From Bacteroidales bacterium (GTDB lineage: Bacteria > Bacteroidota > Bacteroidia > Bacteroidales > UBA7960), in assembly GCA_019429365.1 (NCBI GenBank), contig JAHYJD010000013.1, positions 1 to 51,416 of the forward strand: a stretch of DNA of 51,416 bases. Reading direction: 5' to 3'. Shown piece after piece: positions 1 to 8,722 of the stretch (its first letter is position 1; each line of letters begins with the position of its first letter). The notes beneath the pieces were generated by a model. That model did not search any database. It saw nothing but the letters and a program-made list of their open reading frames with translations, and had not been told where the DNA came from. The position numbers and the translations under genes were made by a program.

Positions 1-507
1 CATAACGCGTGTCACATGGCTGGCACCCGCCGTATGCGACAGGGCACAAATGTCGTAGCCCGCATATGGATTGCCTTCGAAGGAAGTGGTAGTGTTGAAG
101 CCGTACGGCGTCAGTCCGCTGGTTTGTCCGCCGGTCATTCCGTACAGGAAGTTGTTGTGCACCACCACGGTCATGTTCAGGTTCAGGCGGGCAGCCTCCA
201 TTATGTGCTGAAGACCAATGGTTGAGCCCCCATCGCCAATAAAAACAATCACTTTTTTCCCGGGTTCTTCCACGCCAAAGGTGATGCCGGCACCCAGGGC
301 GGCCGAACGTCCGTGCAAGCCGTGAACGGTGTGGGTGTTGAGGCACTTGTCGATGATGCCATGGCAGCCAATGTCGGTTACGATGATTACATCGAGCGGC
401 TTAAACCCAAGCTTTTCAAGGGCACGGGTCGTGTTTTTTGCAATCAGGTCGTGTCCGCAGCCCTTGCAAAATGGCAGGGCATCGGTTTTCAGAAATGGTA
501 TGTTCAT
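1..507 (-). CDS. 2-oxoacid:acceptor oxidoreductase, beta (TPP-binding) subunit, 3' end off the window
   Basis: This is the N-terminal 169 residues of a thiamine-pyrophosphate subunit of the pyruvate/2-oxoglutarate:ferredoxin oxidoreductase superfamily, which decarboxylates a 2-oxoacid to its acyl-CoA and passes electrons to ferredoxin. The translation starts MNIPFLKTDALPFCKGCGHD. The CKGCGH motif and the GDGGS...NN thiamine-diphosphate/Mg motif (IGDGGSTIGLQH followed by VVHNNF) are both intact. The start ATG (507-505) overlaps the TGA of the alpha gene as ATGA, with GAGGAGGT just upstream, so the two subunits are probably translationally coupled. The reading frame is open to base 1 and the rest of the gene lies outside. 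The substrate cannot be told from sequence; the neighbouring CoA-transferase and symporter point to an imported organic acid. Confidence 0.9.
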   Translation of the reverse strand, partial: MNIPFLKTDALPFCKGCGHDLIAKNTTRALEKLGFKPLDVIIVTDIGCHGIIDKCLNTHTVHGLHGRSAALGAGITFGVEEPGKKVIVFIGDGGSTIGLQHIMEAARLNLNMTVVVHNNFLYGMTGGQTSGLTPYGFNTTTSFEGNPYAGYDICALSHTAGASHVTRVM

Positions 508-1622
508 TTTGTAACCTCCTCATAAATTTCAGCGGGGCTGATCATTTTCCCCAGACTGCCGCAAAAGGCAATGCTTGCGGGTATGTTTTGCCCGAACAAC
601 AGGCTGCCAAACTGGTGGTTGATGTTTTCCTCTGCTATCACCACGCGCTCGTGTTTTAAAATTAGCTCCCGGTAAAAATCGGGAGTGGGAATCAGGGTTT
701 TTGGAATGAGGAGCGAAACTTTCTCCCCTTGTTCGCGAAGCATTTCAACTGCATCGATGGCTGCCGATGAAGTGATCCCATAGGCCACTATCAGTTTTTT
801 TGCATCATTTTGCTCATCGAAATTGTAATAATAGTGCGCTTTCATGCGCTGTTTCACTTTTTCTTCGAGGCGGCGGGTATTGGCCATCGACTCCTCATTG
901 GAGTGCTGCAAAATACCGGTTTCATCGTGGGTAGAGGCATTGAGTCTGACCTGATGATGGTTTTGCGTAACCGGAAGGAAATCGGGCACGAAATCGGTCG
1001 GTTTATATGATTTGTATTCGCAGTCGAGGTCGTATTGCTTTCTTTCGGTCTTTTTAATTTCTTTCAGCAGACTAAGATCGAAACTTTTGTGAGTCATTAC
1101 CTCCTCTTTTGAAGTGAGCAGCACCACTGGCGTTCTGAGGCTTACTGCCAATTCTGCTGCTTTCGCCGAAAGCTGCCAGCAGTCGTTGAAATCGGCCGTG
1201 GCCAGCACGGGTATGGGGTGCCCGCCGGAAATCATGCCCTTGAGCAGGAGCAGGTCGCCCTGAGCGCCGCAAGTGGCTGTGCCGGTGGCAGGCCCCAGGC
1301 GCTGCACCAGAATGATTACCATGGGAAGTTCCATCATGTAGGCCATGTTAATGGATTCGAGCATCAGCGCAAAACCCGGAAATGAGGTAGCCGTTACCGG
1401 TAATTTTCCTGTGGCAGCCAAACCGCTCATCCATTGCAGGGTGGTAATTTCGTCGGGTGCAGGCAGCATCAGTTCCATGCGCTGGCTCCCATACTGATAG
1501 AGGAGGTTGGCAGGGGTGATGGGGTAACCGATAAAGGCATCGGCCCCAGCTCTTGCCAGGGCTTCGATCATCAGGCGTGAGCCATCGATGAGCACCCGGT
1601 TCCCTTTACTTTTTTCTTGCAT
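504..1622 (-). CDS. 2-oxoacid:acceptor oxidoreductase, alpha subunit
   Basis: The 372-residue protein is a KorA-type alpha subunit without a fused gamma domain. It has the N-terminal pyrimidine-binding domain with GYPITP at residues 32-37 and the GPATGxAT...QGDL stretch at about 110-123. A transketolase-C-like domain occupies roughly 265-350 (LIVAYGITSS, VVIAEENINHQ). It pairs with the beta subunit, overlapping it by 4 nt, and starts inside the last 17 nt of the CoA-transferase gene, so the three genes form one operon. A gamma subunit and a ferredoxin-like delta subunit are not in the window and may lie beyond the left edge. KorA is 2-oxoglutarate-specific in some bacteria, but the CoA-transferase context suggests another 2-oxoacid, so no symbol is given. 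Confidence 0.87.
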   Translation of the reverse strand: MQEKSKGNRVLIDGSRLMIEALARAGADAFIGYPITPANLLYQYGSQRMELMLPAPDEITTLQWMSGLAATGKLPVTATSFPGFALMLESINMAYMMELPMVIILVQRLGPATGTATCGAQGDLLLLKGMISGGHPIPVLATADFNDCWQLSAKAAELAVSLRTPVVLLTSKEEVMTHKSFDLSLLKEIKKTERKQYDLDCEYKSYKPTDFVPDFLPVTQNHHQVRLNASTHDETGILQHSNEESMANTRRLEEKVKQRMKAHYYYNFDEQNDAKKLIVAYGITSSAAIDAVEMLREQGEKVSLLIPKTLIPTPDFYRELILKHERVVIAEENINHQFGSLLFGQNIPASIAFCGSLGKMISPAEIYEEVTK

Positions 1623-2826
1623 AAACTACTCCTTTATTGATTAGGTTGTCGATTTCAGTTGTGGAAAGCTGCAGCCATTGCTCCAGTATCTCGTAGGTGT
1701 GCTCGCCATAGTGGGGTGGTTTACTCAACTTTTCTATGGTCATAGGATCGCTGGTGTTAAAAGCAATAGCACGCACCCCGCTGATCATCCTGCCGGTTTC
1801 GTATTGCCCGTGAAGCAACATTTCTTCCGATTCCGGAACTTCAAATACCTCTTTCATATTGAAAACCCCTCCTGCAGGGATTCGCTTTTCTTCCAGTATT
1901 TGCAAAATCTCTTCGCGTTGGTATTTGCCTACCAGTTCCTGGATAAGGCTATTGAGCTCGGTCTTGTTGATAACCCGGTCCTGGTTGCGGGCAAAGCGCG
2001 CATCTTCGGCAAGGTCTGGGCGGCCAAGGGCTTTGATCAGTTCGCGGTACTGCTTGTCGGTTCCTGCGGCGATTACAATCCCTTTACCATCGGCAGTGTT
2101 GTAAATGGTGCCATAAGGAACAATATTGGGATGATCTGATCCCATACGTTGCGGTATAGATTGCCCCACCAGCCAGTTTGTGGCCTGATTGGCCAGTGAT
2201 GAGAGCCCTGCTTTAAACAGGGAGGCCTCAATGTATTGTCCCTTTCCTGTTCGCTCCCGGTAGAGCAGGGCCAACAGAATGGCTTCCTTCAGGTGGTGGG
2301 CAGCCAGGATGTCCATAAGTGCAACGGGCATTTTGGTAGGAGGACCGTCGGGTTCGCCGTTCATGAAAGTGAATCCACTCTCAGCCTGGATTATGGCATC
2401 GAAGCCTGCACGGCGATTTTTCAGGCCATATCCCGTAAGGTGGGAATAAATGATTTCTTCGTTAAATCTTTTTAGGGTGGGATAGTCCACCTTGAGCTTT
2501 TCGGCATCGCCGGGCTTGTAGCTTACCAACACTATGTCGCACTGAGCTGTCAGCCTGTAAATAAGGTCAAGTCCTTCGGTCTGGCAAAGGTCAACGGCAA
2601 AAGACGATTTCCCCCAATTTACGCTGGAGAAGTAGCCGGAGATATCGCTGTCGGCAGGCTCTTTGGGCAGTTTCCAGTTGCGGGTCACATCGCCGTGGGT
2701 GGTTACATTCTCTACCTTAATTACGGTGGCACCCAGCTCGGCAAAGAACATGCCCACACTCGGACCGGCCAGCACGCTGGCAAGTTCAAGCACTTTTAAT
2801 CCCGACAAGGGCGTTTTTTCATTCAT
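1606..2826 (-). CDS. Class III (CaiB/BaiF/formyl-CoA transferase family) CoA-transferase
   Basis: This 406-residue protein has the hallmarks of family III CoA-transferases, which move CoA between carboxylic acids through an aspartyl-CoA thioester. They include the N-terminal LKVLELASVLAGPSVGM segment, the VIKVEN motif near residue 36, GYG at 132-134, and the expected catalytic aspartate at Asp172 in PVALMDILAA. Length matches the family (about 400). It sits 3 nt after the symporter gene and overlaps the oxidoreductase alpha gene by 17 nt. The likely role is CoA activation of an imported acid, or CoA recycling from the acyl-CoA made by the oxidoreductase. Family III members use many substrates (formate/oxalate, carnitine, succinate, aromatic acids), so the exact reaction cannot be assigned. 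Confidence 0.9.
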   Translation of the reverse strand: MNEKTPLSGLKVLELASVLAGPSVGMFFAELGATVIKVENVTTHGDVTRNWKLPKEPADSDISGYFSSVNWGKSSFAVDLCQTEGLDLIYRLTAQCDIVLVSYKPGDAEKLKVDYPTLKRFNEEIIYSHLTGYGLKNRRAGFDAIIQAESGFTFMNGEPDGPPTKMPVALMDILAAHHLKEAILLALLYRERTGKGQYIEASLFKAGLSSLANQATNWLVGQSIPQRMGSDHPNIVPYGTIYNTADGKGIVIAAGTDKQYRELIKALGRPDLAEDARFARNQDRVINKTELNSLIQELVGKYQREEILQILEEKRIPAGGVFNMKEVFEVPESEEMLLHGQYETGRMISGVRAIAFNTSDPMTIEKLSKPPHYGEHTYEILEQWLQLSTTEIDNLINKGVVYARKK

Positions 2827-2829
2827 AAT

Positions 2830-4320
2830 TTAACTCTCTCTGCTTGTTTCTTTTTCAATGGTTGGCAGCATTTTGGGTTTTCTTTTCCCGACAATATTGC
2901 CGATAATAATGAACAGAATGGCAGCACCCACAGCCACGTAAGTGTCTTCAATGCTGATCACACCCATAACGCGCAGCACAATGTTTAAAAGTACGGCAAT
3001 GGTGCCTCCGATAAAGGCCAGGCGAACCCCTTCAATGGTGATCCACCCACGCCCGTATATACCCAGAATAATGACAATGGCTCCAATGGCCCGAATGCCG
3101 TATGAGATATAGGCGGTGTTGAGGATGGCGCCGGAGGCGTAATACGCCAGCGGAATAGTAAGCACGTTAACTACAATTACTAGTTTTCGGGCTGTAGAGA
3201 TCAGTTTTTTGTCCACAGCCGTTTTGTTGATCAAGCCGTGGTAAATGTCTTTGGTGGCAATGGTTACCACAGCAAAGTTTACGGGTCCCACAGTAGAAAG
3301 TATTGCCGCCAGTATTCCCGCCAGCGCAATACCACCAAGTACAGGGTGAATAAATTCTGGGGTTACCATAAGGGTTGGAAGCACCATCTTCGGATTAATC
3401 ACCTGCAAGGCAGTATCCCACAAGGGGCTTTCGGGTCCGGTCAAGCTGAAGAAGTTGCCCGTTTTAGCCACCAGGCCAAGCAGGGCTACCAGTATGCCAA
3501 ATGGGGCAATGATAAACGCCGAGAGGATGGCAGATTTTTTTGCAATGGAGGCGCTTCGGGCGGCAAAAATGGGCTGAATGCTTGCCTGCCCTGCCATGCC
3601 GCCAAGTACTCCGCCCAGAATCAGACTCCATGCGTAGCTGAGGCCTCCGCTAAACGGATTGTAAAGGTTGGTGGGAGAGCCCTGGGCTATCATGGCTTCC
3701 TTCAGCGCAACAAGTCCACCCACATCATTTATTCCAATTATGGCGGCAATACCAATGCCGAAGAACATTACGATGACATGAATGATGCCGGTAATAGCAA
3801 GGGCATGCATACCACCCACGTAAGTGTAGGCAGTGATTACTACCGAGCTGATAATAACCGACTGCAGCCAGGGCGTGCCGAACATGGCCGAGATCACGCT
3901 GGCAGCCGTTTGCAACTGCACAAAGGCAAGAATCACATAGGCAAAAAGAAAAGCAATGGCTGAAATGGCACGGGCCCGCTTGCCAAACAGGTTTTCGAGC
4001 ATTTCGCTAACCGTATGCACATTGTTCTCGCGATAGTGGCGTGCCACAGTGAAGCCGATAATGATCATGCCAACGGCAGTGGAAATGTTATAAAGAATGG
4101 GTTGCATTGTACCCGTGGTAAATGCTTTTTCGCTCACCCCAATGGTGCTCATGCCTCCAAGCCATTCCGATGCAACCACCACGGCGCATGCCACAATCCC
4201 GAGGTTACGGCCAGCCACCAGGTAATCGGCAGCAGAGCGGCTGGCAACTTTTTTTGTAAAAAGGGAAATCAGGGTTATAAAGCCAAAATAGGCGACAACA
4301 ATCAGCAGATAAATATTCAT
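2830..4320 (-). CDS. Sodium:solute symporter (SSS/SLC5 family)
   Basis: This is a 496-residue inner-membrane protein with about 13 hydrophobic segments, typical of Na+-coupled solute symporters. The N-terminal AADYLVAGRNLG and SEWLGGMSTIG motifs are characteristic, as is the mid-protein SGGLSYAWSLILGG region. It is the first gene of the operon with the CoA-transferase (3 nt gap) and the 2-oxoacid oxidoreductase, so it probably imports their carboxylate substrate. The lysine-rich end (KRKPKMLPTIEKE) is a normal cytoplasmic tail. A candidate promoter lies about 140 nt upstream. Which solute is carried is unknown; SSS members take sugars, amino acids, acetate/propionate and others. Confidence 0.9.
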   Translation of the reverse strand: MNIYLLIVVAYFGFITLISLFTKKVASRSAADYLVAGRNLGIVACAVVVASEWLGGMSTIGVSEKAFTTGTMQPILYNISTAVGMIIIGFTVARHYRENNVHTVSEMLENLFGKRARAISAIAFLFAYVILAFVQLQTAASVISAMFGTPWLQSVIISSVVITAYTYVGGMHALAITGIIHVIVMFFGIGIAAIIGINDVGGLVALKEAMIAQGSPTNLYNPFSGGLSYAWSLILGGVLGGMAGQASIQPIFAARSASIAKKSAILSAFIIAPFGILVALLGLVAKTGNFFSLTGPESPLWDTALQVINPKMVLPTLMVTPEFIHPVLGGIALAGILAAILSTVGPVNFAVVTIATKDIYHGLINKTAVDKKLISTARKLVIVVNVLTIPLAYYASGAILNTAYISYGIRAIGAIVIILGIYGRGWITIEGVRLAFIGGTIAVLLNIVLRVMGVISIEDTYVAVGAAILFIIIGNIVGKRKPKMLPTIEKETSRES

Positions 4321-4465
4321 TTGATGGTGATGTTTTTTTGTTTTTTAGTGGGTGAGTTCAGCTGGTTAACGGGGCTGATTTATCCGCTGTTTAGAAACAT
4401 AATCCGTGTTTTAAGTGAACTGTTTTCCCTGCAGAAAAAGCGTTTTAGGTCGCCTGTTGTGGCGG

Positions 4466-4494
4466 CAAAAATAAAGAATTAAATCAACAAGCAA
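4466..4494 (-). promoter_or_regulatory. Candidate Bacteroidota promoter for the symporter operon
   Basis: On the minus strand a perfect -7 box TATTTTTG (4473-4466) lies 18 nt downstream of a TTG (4494-4492), matching the TTG-N17-23-TAnnTTTG consensus. It would give a leader of roughly 140 nt before the symporter ATG at 4320. The 260-nt gap to murF holds nothing else recognisable. It is a motif match only. Confidence 0.45.
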
Positions 4495-4580
4495 AAGTTT
4501 TAAGTCAGGCATTTTGCCATAAAAAAATTTCTCCCTGAAAGAAGTTTCTAAAAAAGTTTTTCTGCAGGTTTGCCCGATTT

Positions 4581-5906
4581 TTACAAGGCTTCAAGCACCT
4601 TTTCCATTTTAATGCCCCTCGAGCCTTTTACAAGAAAATGATAACCTTCCAAATTCTTGGCTTTTAACCATTCGGTTGCTTGGAAAGAATGCTCAAACAC
4701 CAGGCAGTTTTCCCCGGGCTGGGCCACGGCCATAAATTCCGGACCAACAAGAATGCTTAGGTCAAAGTGGTTTTCGGTAATCAATTTTATGATTTGCCGG
4801 TGCTCTTCGAGGCTGGTTTCGCCCAGTTCCAGCATGTCGCCCAGGATTAGGGCGCGAGGGCTCTGTCCAAAGCCTGCAAAGTTGCCGATGGCCGCTGCCA
4901 TGCTTGTGGGATTGGCATTGTAGGCATCCAGGAGAATTACATTGCGACCGTTATCTATCAGTTGAGAGCGGCTGTTGGAAGGCTGATAGGCTTCGATGGC
5001 TTCTACGGCATTATCCGGGCTGACACCAAAATACAAGCCTATGGTCAGGGCTGCCATGACATTTTCAAAATTAAAAGCCCCTACCAGCCTGGTTTGAATT
5101 GAGCCTTTGGTTCCTGCCAGGGCCTTCCCCAGGGGCTTGTTTACCATGAAATCTATTTCCATGAAAGGCTTTTCTCTGGTTATGGCTCCTGCACAGTGGT
5201 TTTGGCTGCCTTTTCCGTAGGTGATCAACTCAGCTCCCTGGGCTTTTTCGGTCAGCAGGCTGTTTTCACCATTCACAAAAATTTGTCCACCGGCTTTCTT
5301 TACATGATCGTAAAGTTCAGTTTTGGTTTTTATGATATTTTCCACACTTCCAAACCCTTCGAGGTGGGCTTTGCCAATATTTGTAATCAGGCCGTAGCCG
5401 GGGTTTGCAAGCAGGGAAAGCTCCCCGATTTCGCCCATGTGGTTGGCTCCCATTTCAATGATGGCGATTTCATGTGCAGCAGTAAGGTCAAGCAGTGTTA
5501 AAGGAACGCCAATATGGTTGTTGAGGTTTCCTTTTGTGGCCAGGGTTCGGAAGGTACTGGCCAGCACCGCATGAGTAAGTTCCTTGGTGGTGGTTTTTCC
5601 GTTGGTGCCGGTAATGCCTATTAAGGGCAGGTTGAATTGCTGGCGATGGAAGTGACTGAGTTGCTGCAGGGTTCTCAGTACATTGTCAACCTGAATCAGC
5701 TTTTTATTGCCTAGGGCAATGGGTTCATCAACCACTGCCAAGGCACAGCCATTTTCGAGGGCTTGCAGGGCAAATTTGTTTCCATTGAAGTTTTCCCCTT
5801 TAAGGGCGAAAAAAATATCGCCAGGCTTGGTCTGCCTGCTGTCGGTGCAAATGGCATGTCCTTTTAAAACGAGTTGCCGCAGCTTTTCAATGTCATTCTT
5901 TTCCAT
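4581..5906 (-). CDS. murF: UDP-N-acetylmuramoyl-tripeptide--D-alanyl-D-alanine ligase
   Basis: MurF is the cytoplasmic ATP-dependent ligase that adds D-Ala-D-Ala to UDP-MurNAc-tripeptide, the last soluble step of peptidoglycan precursor synthesis. The 441-residue protein has the Mur-ligase N domain (TDSRQTKPGDIFFAL, residues 21-35), the P-loop GITGTNGKTTT at 97-107, the central EMGANHMGEIGEL segment and the C-terminal domain (LDAYNANPTSM, LGDMLELG). Length is normal. In Flavobacterium johnsoniae, as I recall, murF also lies beside gldJ. Here the two are co-oriented but separated by a strong terminator, so murF needs its own promoter; none was obvious. Confidence 0.96.
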   Translation of the reverse strand: MEKNDIEKLRQLVLKGHAICTDSRQTKPGDIFFALKGENFNGNKFALQALENGCALAVVDEPIALGNKKLIQVDNVLRTLQQLSHFHRQQFNLPLIGITGTNGKTTTKELTHAVLASTFRTLATKGNLNNHIGVPLTLLDLTAAHEIAIIEMGANHMGEIGELSLLANPGYGLITNIGKAHLEGFGSVENIIKTKTELYDHVKKAGGQIFVNGENSLLTEKAQGAELITYGKGSQNHCAGAITREKPFMEIDFMVNKPLGKALAGTKGSIQTRLVGAFNFENVMAALTIGLYFGVSPDNAVEAIEAYQPSNSRSQLIDNGRNVILLDAYNANPTSMAAAIGNFAGFGQSPRALILGDMLELGETSLEEHRQIIKLITENHFDLSILVGPEFMAVAQPGENCLVFEHSFQATEWLKAKNLEGYHFLVKGSRGIKMEKVLEAL

Positions 5907-5918
5907 GCAGGCTAAATT

Positions 5919-5954
5919 AAATAAAAAACCCCATCGGCCACAGCCAATGGGGTT
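5919..5954 (-). terminator. Rho-independent terminator of the porP-gldJ transcript
   Basis: The arms 5927-5934 (AACCCCAT) plus GGC 5936-5938 pair with GCC 5943-5945 plus ATGGGGTT 5947-5954. On the minus strand the hairpin is followed by TTTTTTATTT. It lies 20 nt past the gldJ stop codon and upstream of murF, so it separates the two. Confidence 0.8.
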
Positions 5955-5974
5955 GAATAATGCTTGAATCCTTT

Positions 5975-7441
5975 TTAGTAACCTACGGGGCTGCCCACCC
6001 TGATCATGGCACAGCGGAACCCAATGTCGTTGGTGGCTTCGTTCTGGTCGAGGAACCTGCGGTTGCCCGGAACGATCCAGTATACACGGTCTTTCCAGCT
6101 GCCACCCTTGTAAACGCGGGCTTCGTCGTTAATCAGACTGGAAACGCTGTATTCATACATAATTTTGTCGGGGTCTTCGGCACCTTCGTCGGAAAAGAAA
6201 AGGCTCGACATTAAGTCGCCGTCGCGGTAGCCAATATTGTCGGCATAGCGGTAGTTGCGACGGGTTACATTTTCTTCAATGGTAACATCGCGCCTAATCA
6301 GTCGGCCAAATTCATCCTTGGGTACGGGCTTTCCTTCTGCATCGAGTTCGAGCGTTTGGAACACATTGCCACGGTAGGGGCGGAAGTCAGAAACGTCTTC
6401 GTGCGAGAGCGGACGGTACACATCCAAAACCCATTCGCTCACGTTGCCAGCCATGTTGTAAAGGCCATAGTCGTTGGGCCAGTATGCATAAACAGGCACA
6501 GTAGCTTCACCGCCGTCGTTCAGGTTGCCGGCCACACCCATGTAGTCGCCACGGCCGCGCTGAATGTTAGCAAGGAAAATACCCATGGTCTTTCTTTCGC
6601 TGCTGCGCACATTGTGGCCGCTCCATGGATAGAGACGACGCTCAACGACTCTTTCGTAAATGGTGTTGCCGATCAGGCCAAGGGCTGCAAATTCCCATTC
6701 TGCTTCGGTGGGCAGGCGGTAGGAGGGCATCAGGATGCCGTCGGTCCAGCGTACCTGGCGTTCGCCGGTGCCCCTGGGGTCGAGGTCGCGCATTCCCGAC
6801 CTGACCATACCTTCATATTGCCCGGCAAGGTAAGCTTCGGTGCTAAAGTTGTTTTCGTTGCGTTGTTCGGAATCCCAGTCGAGGATGCCTTCGCGAATGA
6901 GTATCATTTCATTCACCCTGTCGGTACGCCATGCGGCATATTCGGAGGCCTGAACCCAGCTAACCCCAACAACCGGATAGTCGTTGTAGGCGGGGTGGCG
7001 CAGATAATTCTGGACAAAAGGTTCATTATAGGCCAGCGGGTCACGCCAAACAAGGGTGTCGGGCAGGGCTTTGCGGTATACTTCCGGATAGGTTTCACCG
7101 AACACGCGACTGATCCAGTAGAGGTACTCCAGGTAGTCGAGGTTGCGGACTTCAGTCTCATCCATATAGAAGGAGGAGACGGTGACCCTGCGGGGGATGT
7201 TGTTCCAGTCGAACATTACATCCTGCTCGGTGCGGCCCATAACAAAAGTTCCGCCTTCAATAAAGACCAAACCCGGGCCTGTTTCCTGTTCCTGGGTAGT
7301 GGCTACCTCGAAGGCGCCCATTCCCGGATCATTGTAATTCCATCCTGTAGTGGGGGAAGCTTGTTTCTTACAGGAGAAAAGAAATGCAGTTGCTATAATA
7401 GCCACAGAAACTGCGATTAATCTTTTAGGATTCCTAGACAT
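5975..7441 (-). CDS. gldJ: T9SS/gliding lipoprotein GldJ-like, formylglycine-generating-enzyme fold
   Basis: The 488-residue protein has a lipoprotein signal with lipobox LFSC (Cys24), then an FGE/SUMF1-type domain from about residue 55 (GLVFIEGGTFVMG, MDETEVRN, YRLPTEAEWEFAA, MAGNVSEWV, ending GFRCAMIRVGS). GldJ and its paralogue GldK/PorK share this fold, which acts structurally rather than as an enzyme, in the periplasmic/outer-membrane T9SS ring. GldJ is preferred over GldK because the gene neighbours porU, porV and murF, as in Flavobacterium johnsoniae, and because no gldL/M/N follow. It lies 31 nt downstream of the PorP/SprF gene. FjGldJ is, as I recall, about 560 residues, so this form is shorter. 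Confidence 0.85.
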   Translation of the reverse strand: MSRNPKRLIAVSVAIIATAFLFSCKKQASPTTGWNYNDPGMGAFEVATTQEQETGPGLVFIEGGTFVMGRTEQDVMFDWNNIPRRVTVSSFYMDETEVRNLDYLEYLYWISRVFGETYPEVYRKALPDTLVWRDPLAYNEPFVQNYLRHPAYNDYPVVGVSWVQASEYAAWRTDRVNEMILIREGILDWDSEQRNENNFSTEAYLAGQYEGMVRSGMRDLDPRGTGERQVRWTDGILMPSYRLPTEAEWEFAALGLIGNTIYERVVERRLYPWSGHNVRSSERKTMGIFLANIQRGRGDYMGVAGNLNDGGEATVPVYAYWPNDYGLYNMAGNVSEWVLDVYRPLSHEDVSDFRPYRGNVFQTLELDAEGKPVPKDEFGRLIRRDVTIEENVTRRNYRYADNIGYRDGDLMSSLFFSDEGAEDPDKIMYEYSVSSLINDEARVYKGGSWKDRVYWIVPGNRRFLDQNEATNDIGFRCAMIRVGSPVGY

Positions 7442-7472
7442 AGAGGTGTTTTTTGAATGTGTACAAAAATAA

Positions 7473-8465
7473 CTAAAAACTCGGACAGTTTAGTATGCGA
7501 TAGCGCAGGTTTTTGGTGCTGCATCTTAAATTCAGTAAAACACTTATTTCGTGCGCACCATGAAAAACCCCTGAATATCCTGACAATGAATGATCGTAGC
7601 TATAGGCTACCCGGTATTTCCCCGGGTTGACCCCTAACATAAAAATCAGGGTTTCTGGGAGGTTAAAATCTTGTCTCAGCCACAATCCGGCCACAAATGC
7701 TGACACTCCGGCATACAAACCATAGTTTATCCGGTGATGAAGGCCCTGATTTTGGTAAATTACGTTGGGTGAAATGAAGAAGCGTTCCTTCCCGAATGCC
7801 GTTGGTCCGCGCTGCCCCATGGGAATATGAAAGCCCAGGTGAGCCGTTATCTTAAGCGGAAGCGGATGGTTGTCGAAAAAGCTCTCCTCGGGTCGAGTTA
7901 AATGGTGAATGGCTGCTCCGCCATAGAAACGTTCATTATATAATAGTATTCCGGCCGAAAAATCGGCTGCATGTCGCCAGGTCTGGTCTGGTGGAGGCTC
8001 GCTGCCCGGGAGTATCTCACCGGTACCCGGGTCAAATTGATTGGCAAACTCCAGCTGGTTCCAGTTTAAGTCTTTGCGCAGGTATCCGGCCTGTGCCCCG
8101 AAGTTGAGGTGCAGGTCGCGGCTCACCTGCAGGTGCAGGCTGTAAATGGCGCTGATATGGTTGCGCATAATGATGCCACCCTGATGATCGCTGGTTACCA
8201 GCAGCCCAAGGCCACCACTGAGGGCATCGACAGGCTGATCGTAAGAAAAATTAAAGGTAGAAAAGGAGCCGAAGTCGGGCCATGGCTGATTGCGGTAATT
8301 GAGAACCAACCGGGTGCATTCGGTGGCTCCGGCAAAGGCCGGATTAAGGTAAAGCGGGGCAGAAAAGAATTGGGAAAAAATAGCATCCTGTCCTGAAGCA
8401 AAAGGCCCCCGGGCAAGAAGTAACACGGCAATTACCAGTTTTATTAAGGTTTTTTCCATTAACAT
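7473..8465 (-). CDS. PorP/SprF family type IX secretion membrane protein
   Basis: This 330-residue outer-membrane beta-barrel protein has the family signature right after its signal peptide (QDAIFSQFFSAPLYLNPAFAG). Aromatic beta strands follow to the end. PorP/SprF proteins dock to the T9SS machinery (PorE, PorK/N) and often carry type-B CTD cargo to the surface. Two in-frame ATGs exist (8465 and 8459). It is the first gene of the unit with gldJ and is divergent from porU. The placement between gldJ and porU is unusual compared with Flavobacterium, where the two are adjacent. No perfect -7 box was found upstream. Confidence 0.88.
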   Translation of the reverse strand: MLMEKTLIKLVIAVLLLARGPFASGQDAIFSQFFSAPLYLNPAFAGATECTRLVLNYRNQPWPDFGSFSTFNFSYDQPVDALSGGLGLLVTSDHQGGIIMRNHISAIYSLHLQVSRDLHLNFGAQAGYLRKDLNWNQLEFANQFDPGTGEILPGSEPPPDQTWRHAADFSAGILLYNERFYGGAAIHHLTRPEESFFDNHPLPLKITAHLGFHIPMGQRGPTAFGKERFFISPNVIYQNQGLHHRINYGLYAGVSAFVAGLWLRQDFNLPETLIFMLGVNPGKYRVAYSYDHSLSGYSGVFHGAHEISVLLNLRCSTKNLRYRILNCPSF

Positions 8466-8633
8466 GTGGCTTTCCCCACATTTTCTTTAACGTAAAAAAA
8501 ACGGGTTTGTTACGGCCACCTGGAATTTCATCGACATATTAAATAAAAGATAATTTTTAGCCCTGATTTCATATGATTGACGGAGGTGGCCGTTTTGGAA
8601 AAATAATGGCCGGAAATTCACGTTTTAAACAAG

Positions 8634-8641
8634 TACCTTTG
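8634..8641 (+). promoter_or_regulatory. Candidate -7 element for porU
   Basis: TACCTTTG matches TAnnTTTG perfectly and sits about 80 nt before the preferred porU ATG (8723). The -33 region has no good TTG at the right spacing, so the assignment rests on the -7 box and position. It also argues that the in-frame ATG at 8573 is not used, because it lies upstream of this box. Confidence 0.4.
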
Positions 8642-8722
8642 CCTGTTGTTCTATTTCCAGGCCTTTGCTTTTTGGCGAAATTTAATGGCAAGAATAAAAA
8701 GCCCAGAAACCTGTTTAAAAAG

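Noticed and set aside
6356-7420. Open plus-strand frame of 354 codons
   Set aside because: It is antisense to gldJ and its translation (HVVATAALNV etc.) shows no domain features.
5975-7441. Assignment as GldK/PorK
   Set aside because: The fold is shared, but the neighbours are porU, porV and murF and no gldL, gldM or gldN follow, which favours GldJ.
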